This document shows positions 62,369 through 64,000 of a DNA stretch of 64,000 nucleotides, piece by piece. Position numbers and translations under genes: made by a program. This DNA comes from Microvirga antarctica (GTDB lineage Bacteria > Pseudomonadota > Alphaproteobacteria > Rhizobiales > Beijerinckiaceae): assembly GCF_017921815.1 (NCBI RefSeq), contig NZ_JAGEMM010000002.1, positions 372,001 through 436,000 of the forward strand. The letters are read 5' to 3'. The notes beneath the pieces are model-generated. The model had not been told where the DNA came from. It saw only the letters and a list, made by a program, of their open reading frames with translations, and did no database searches. Positions within the stretch are counted from its first letter, which is position 1. Each line of letters starts with the position of its first letter.

Positions 62369-64000
62369 GTGCGGAATAGCCTGGATCTGGACGATATCGT
62401 CAGCGAAGCGCCATCCCCGAAGGCGCCGCCGGATATCGAGTTCGACGGGGCCGTGCTGCGCCAGTTTCCCCAGCGATTCATCAATCGCGAATTGTCCTGG
62501 CTGCAATTCAACCGCCGGGTTCTCGAGGAGGCCTCTAACCGCTCGCATCCGTTGCTCGAGCAGTTGCGCTTCCTGTCCATCTCGGCCGGCAATCTCGATG
62601 AGTTCTTCATGGTCCGCGTGGCGGGCCTGCGCGGACAGGTCCGCTCGGGTATCTCCGCGCCCTCGCAGGATGGATTGACGCCACAGGAGCAGTTGAACCG
62701 CATCAGCGTCGCGGTGTCGGCGCTGGCCTCCGACCAGCAGCGCCGCTGGCGGGAACTCAAGGACGCCTTGCTGGAGGAGGGCATCGTCCTCGTGGACGGC
62801 GCGACCGGCCTTACCAAGCCCGAGGCCTCCTGGCTCGAGGATTACTTCCTCAATCACGTCTTTCCGCTGCTCACGCCGCTCGCCATCGATCCGGCCCATC
62901 CCTTCCCGTTCATTCCGAACCTTGGCGCGTCCATCGCGCTCAAGCTGGCGCGCCAAAGCGACGGCAAGGTGCTCAACGCCCTGATCCGCCTGCCGACGAA
63001 GGCCGACCGCTTCATCCGCCTGCCGGATTTCGCCGAGACCGGCGCAACCCGCTTCATCGCGCTGGAGCAGGTGATCGCGCTCTACACCAACCGGCTGTTC
63101 CCCGGCTACGACATGCAGGGGCAGGGGGCGTTCCGCGTCATCCGCGACAGCGATCTGGAAATCGAGGAAGAGGCCGAGGATCTCGTCCGCCTCTTTGAGA
63201 GCGCCCTGAAGCAACGCCGCCGCGGCAGCGTGATCCGGCTTGAGGTCGAGGCCGCGATGCCGGAGGATCTGCGCCTCTTCGTGGCCGAGGAGCTCGAGAT
63301 CTCCGGCGATGAAATGTTCGTCGTGGAAGGCATGCTGGGGCTCGACGAGCTGTCGCATCTGGTGGCGCTCGAGCGGCCCGATCTGAAGTTCAAACCTTAT
63401 AATGCGCGCTTCCCGGAGCGCATCCGCGAGCATAGCGGCGATTGTTTCGCCGCCATCCGCGAGAAGGACCTGATCGTCCATCACCCCTACGAGTCGTTCG
63501 ACGCGGTGGTGCAGTTCCTGCGTCAGGCGGCGGCCGATCCCAACGTGGTGGCGATCAAGCAGACGCTCTATCGGACCTCGTCCAATTCGCCCATCGTCGC
63601 CGCACTTGCCGAGGCGGCCGAGTCGGGCAAGGCCGTCACTGCACTGGTCGAGCTGAAGGCCCGCTTCGACGAAGAGGCCAATATCCGCTGGGCGCGGGAT
63701 CTCGAGCGGGCCGGCGCCCAGGTGGTGTTCGGCTTCATCGAGCTGAAGACGCATGCCAAGCTGTCGATGGTGGTGCGCCGGGAGGGTGGCCAGCTCATCA
63801 CCTATTGCCATGTGGGCACCGGCAACTACCACCCGATCACGGCGCGGGTTTACACCGACCTCTCGTTCTTCACCGCCGATCCGGTGATCGGGCGCGATGT
63901 GGGCCGCATCTTCAACTACATCACGGGCTATGCGGAGCCGGCCGAACTCGAGCGGATGGCGGTGTCGCCGCTGACGCTCAAGAAGCGCCTGCTCCAGCAT
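62369..64000 (+). CDS. ppk: Polyphosphate kinase 1 (partial, runs off the right edge)
   Basis: 544 codons are visible. [78 protein letters not shown] and [12 protein letters not shown] (active-site His region) are the PPK1 motifs. It makes polyphosphate from ATP at the membrane. The start is either GTG 62369 with GGAG 6 nt upstream or TTG 62273, which overlaps the hdaA stop; no in-frame ATG is available. The missing part is roughly the last fifth. Confidence 0.93.
   Translation, partial: MRNSLDLDDIVSEAPSPKAPPDIEFDGAVLRQFPQRFINRELSWLQFNRRVLEEASNRSHPLLEQLRFLSISAGNLDEFFMVRVAGLRGQVRSGISAPSQDGLTPQEQLNRISVAVSALASDQQRRWRELKDALLEEGIVLVDGATGLTKPEASWLEDYFLNHVFPLLTPLAIDPAHPFPFIPNLGASIALKLARQSDGKVLNALIRLPTKADRFIRLPDFAETGATRFIALEQVIALYTNRLFPGYDMQGQGAFRVIRDSDLEIEEEAEDLVRLFESALKQRRRGSVIRLEVEAAMPEDLRLFVAEELEISGDEMFVVEGMLGLDELSHLVALERPDLKFKPYNARFPERIREHSGDCFAAIREKDLIVHHPYESFDAVVQFLRQAAADPNVVAIKQTLYRTSSNSPIVAALAEAAESGKAVTALVELKARFDEEANIRWARDLERAGAQVVFGFIELKTHAKLSMVVRREGGQLITYCHVGTGNYHPITARVYTDLSFFTADPVIGRDVGRIFNYITGYAEPAELERMAVSPLTLKKRLLQH

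Noticed and set aside
62123..64000. 625-codon open frame on the minus strand running to the window edge
   Set aside because: It mirrors polyphosphate kinase, whose plus-strand motifs are unmistakable.

Overview
The window reads as a chromosomal segment of a GC-rich alphaproteobacterium, most likely of the Rhizobiales (Hyphomicrobiales). The order purN-purM / AI-2E-type permease / hdaA / ppk, the split gatC-gatA and gatB loci, DUF1127 and DUF6074 proteins, MgtC, UPF0173 and DUF4345 proteins fit that group. The genus cannot be fixed from the sequence alone.

Layout. 1-1.1 kb: end of an NMT1/SsuA-type ABC import operon. 1.3-4.2 kb: two divergent secreted RTX-repeat proteins, one carrying a polysaccharide-lyase-like domain. 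4.3-9.4 kb: small membrane protein, ring-cleaving-type VOC protein, quinone oxidoreductase, acyl-CoA synthetase and a DUF296 protein. 9.7-14.5 kb: two small proteins (one DUF1127), an aldo/keto reductase-MFS pair under a divergent ArsR repressor with two matching operators, MgtC and an SDR. 14.5-18.4 kb: copper module (cupredoxin, copZ, divergent copA, cueR) with CueR-type promoter elements. 18.5-34.6 kb: a long catabolic island read rightwards behind a LysR regulator: peptide-type ABC importer, Asp/Glu-racemase/maleate-isomerase-like enzyme, aldehyde dehydrogenase, M19 dipeptidase-like protein, an SsuA/TauA-type ABC importer, an FAD oxidoreductase, a muconolactone-isomerase-like protein and a DHA2 MFS exporter.

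34.8-45.8 kb: an integrated element of about 10.9 kb. A complete tRNA-Gln(CTG) lies at the left end; 61 bp running from its anticodon loop past its 3' end are repeated exactly at the right end, next to a tyrosine integrase. The element carries an excisionase-like protein, HTH proteins, a cluster of CCGGTTT repeats, one prohead protease-major capsid fusion as its only recognisable structural gene, an NDT/TIR-like protein, and a translationally coupled unknown pair. This resembles a capsid-encoding phage satellite more than a full prophage. Inside it (38.3-39.6 kb) is the oddest stretch of the window: an array of about eleven DNA hairpins, mostly with 7-nt loops, set into repeated and partly decayed fragments of an antirepressor-like gene on both strands.

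45.8-64 kb: core and housekeeping genes: secreted Cys-repeat protein, Na+/H+ antiporter, ruvX, UPF0173 hydrolase, gatC-gatA, gatB, GNAT enzymes, PsiF-like and DUF2147 proteins, GST, ndk, purN-purM, AI-2E permease, hdaA and the start of polyphosphate kinase, which runs off the right edge.
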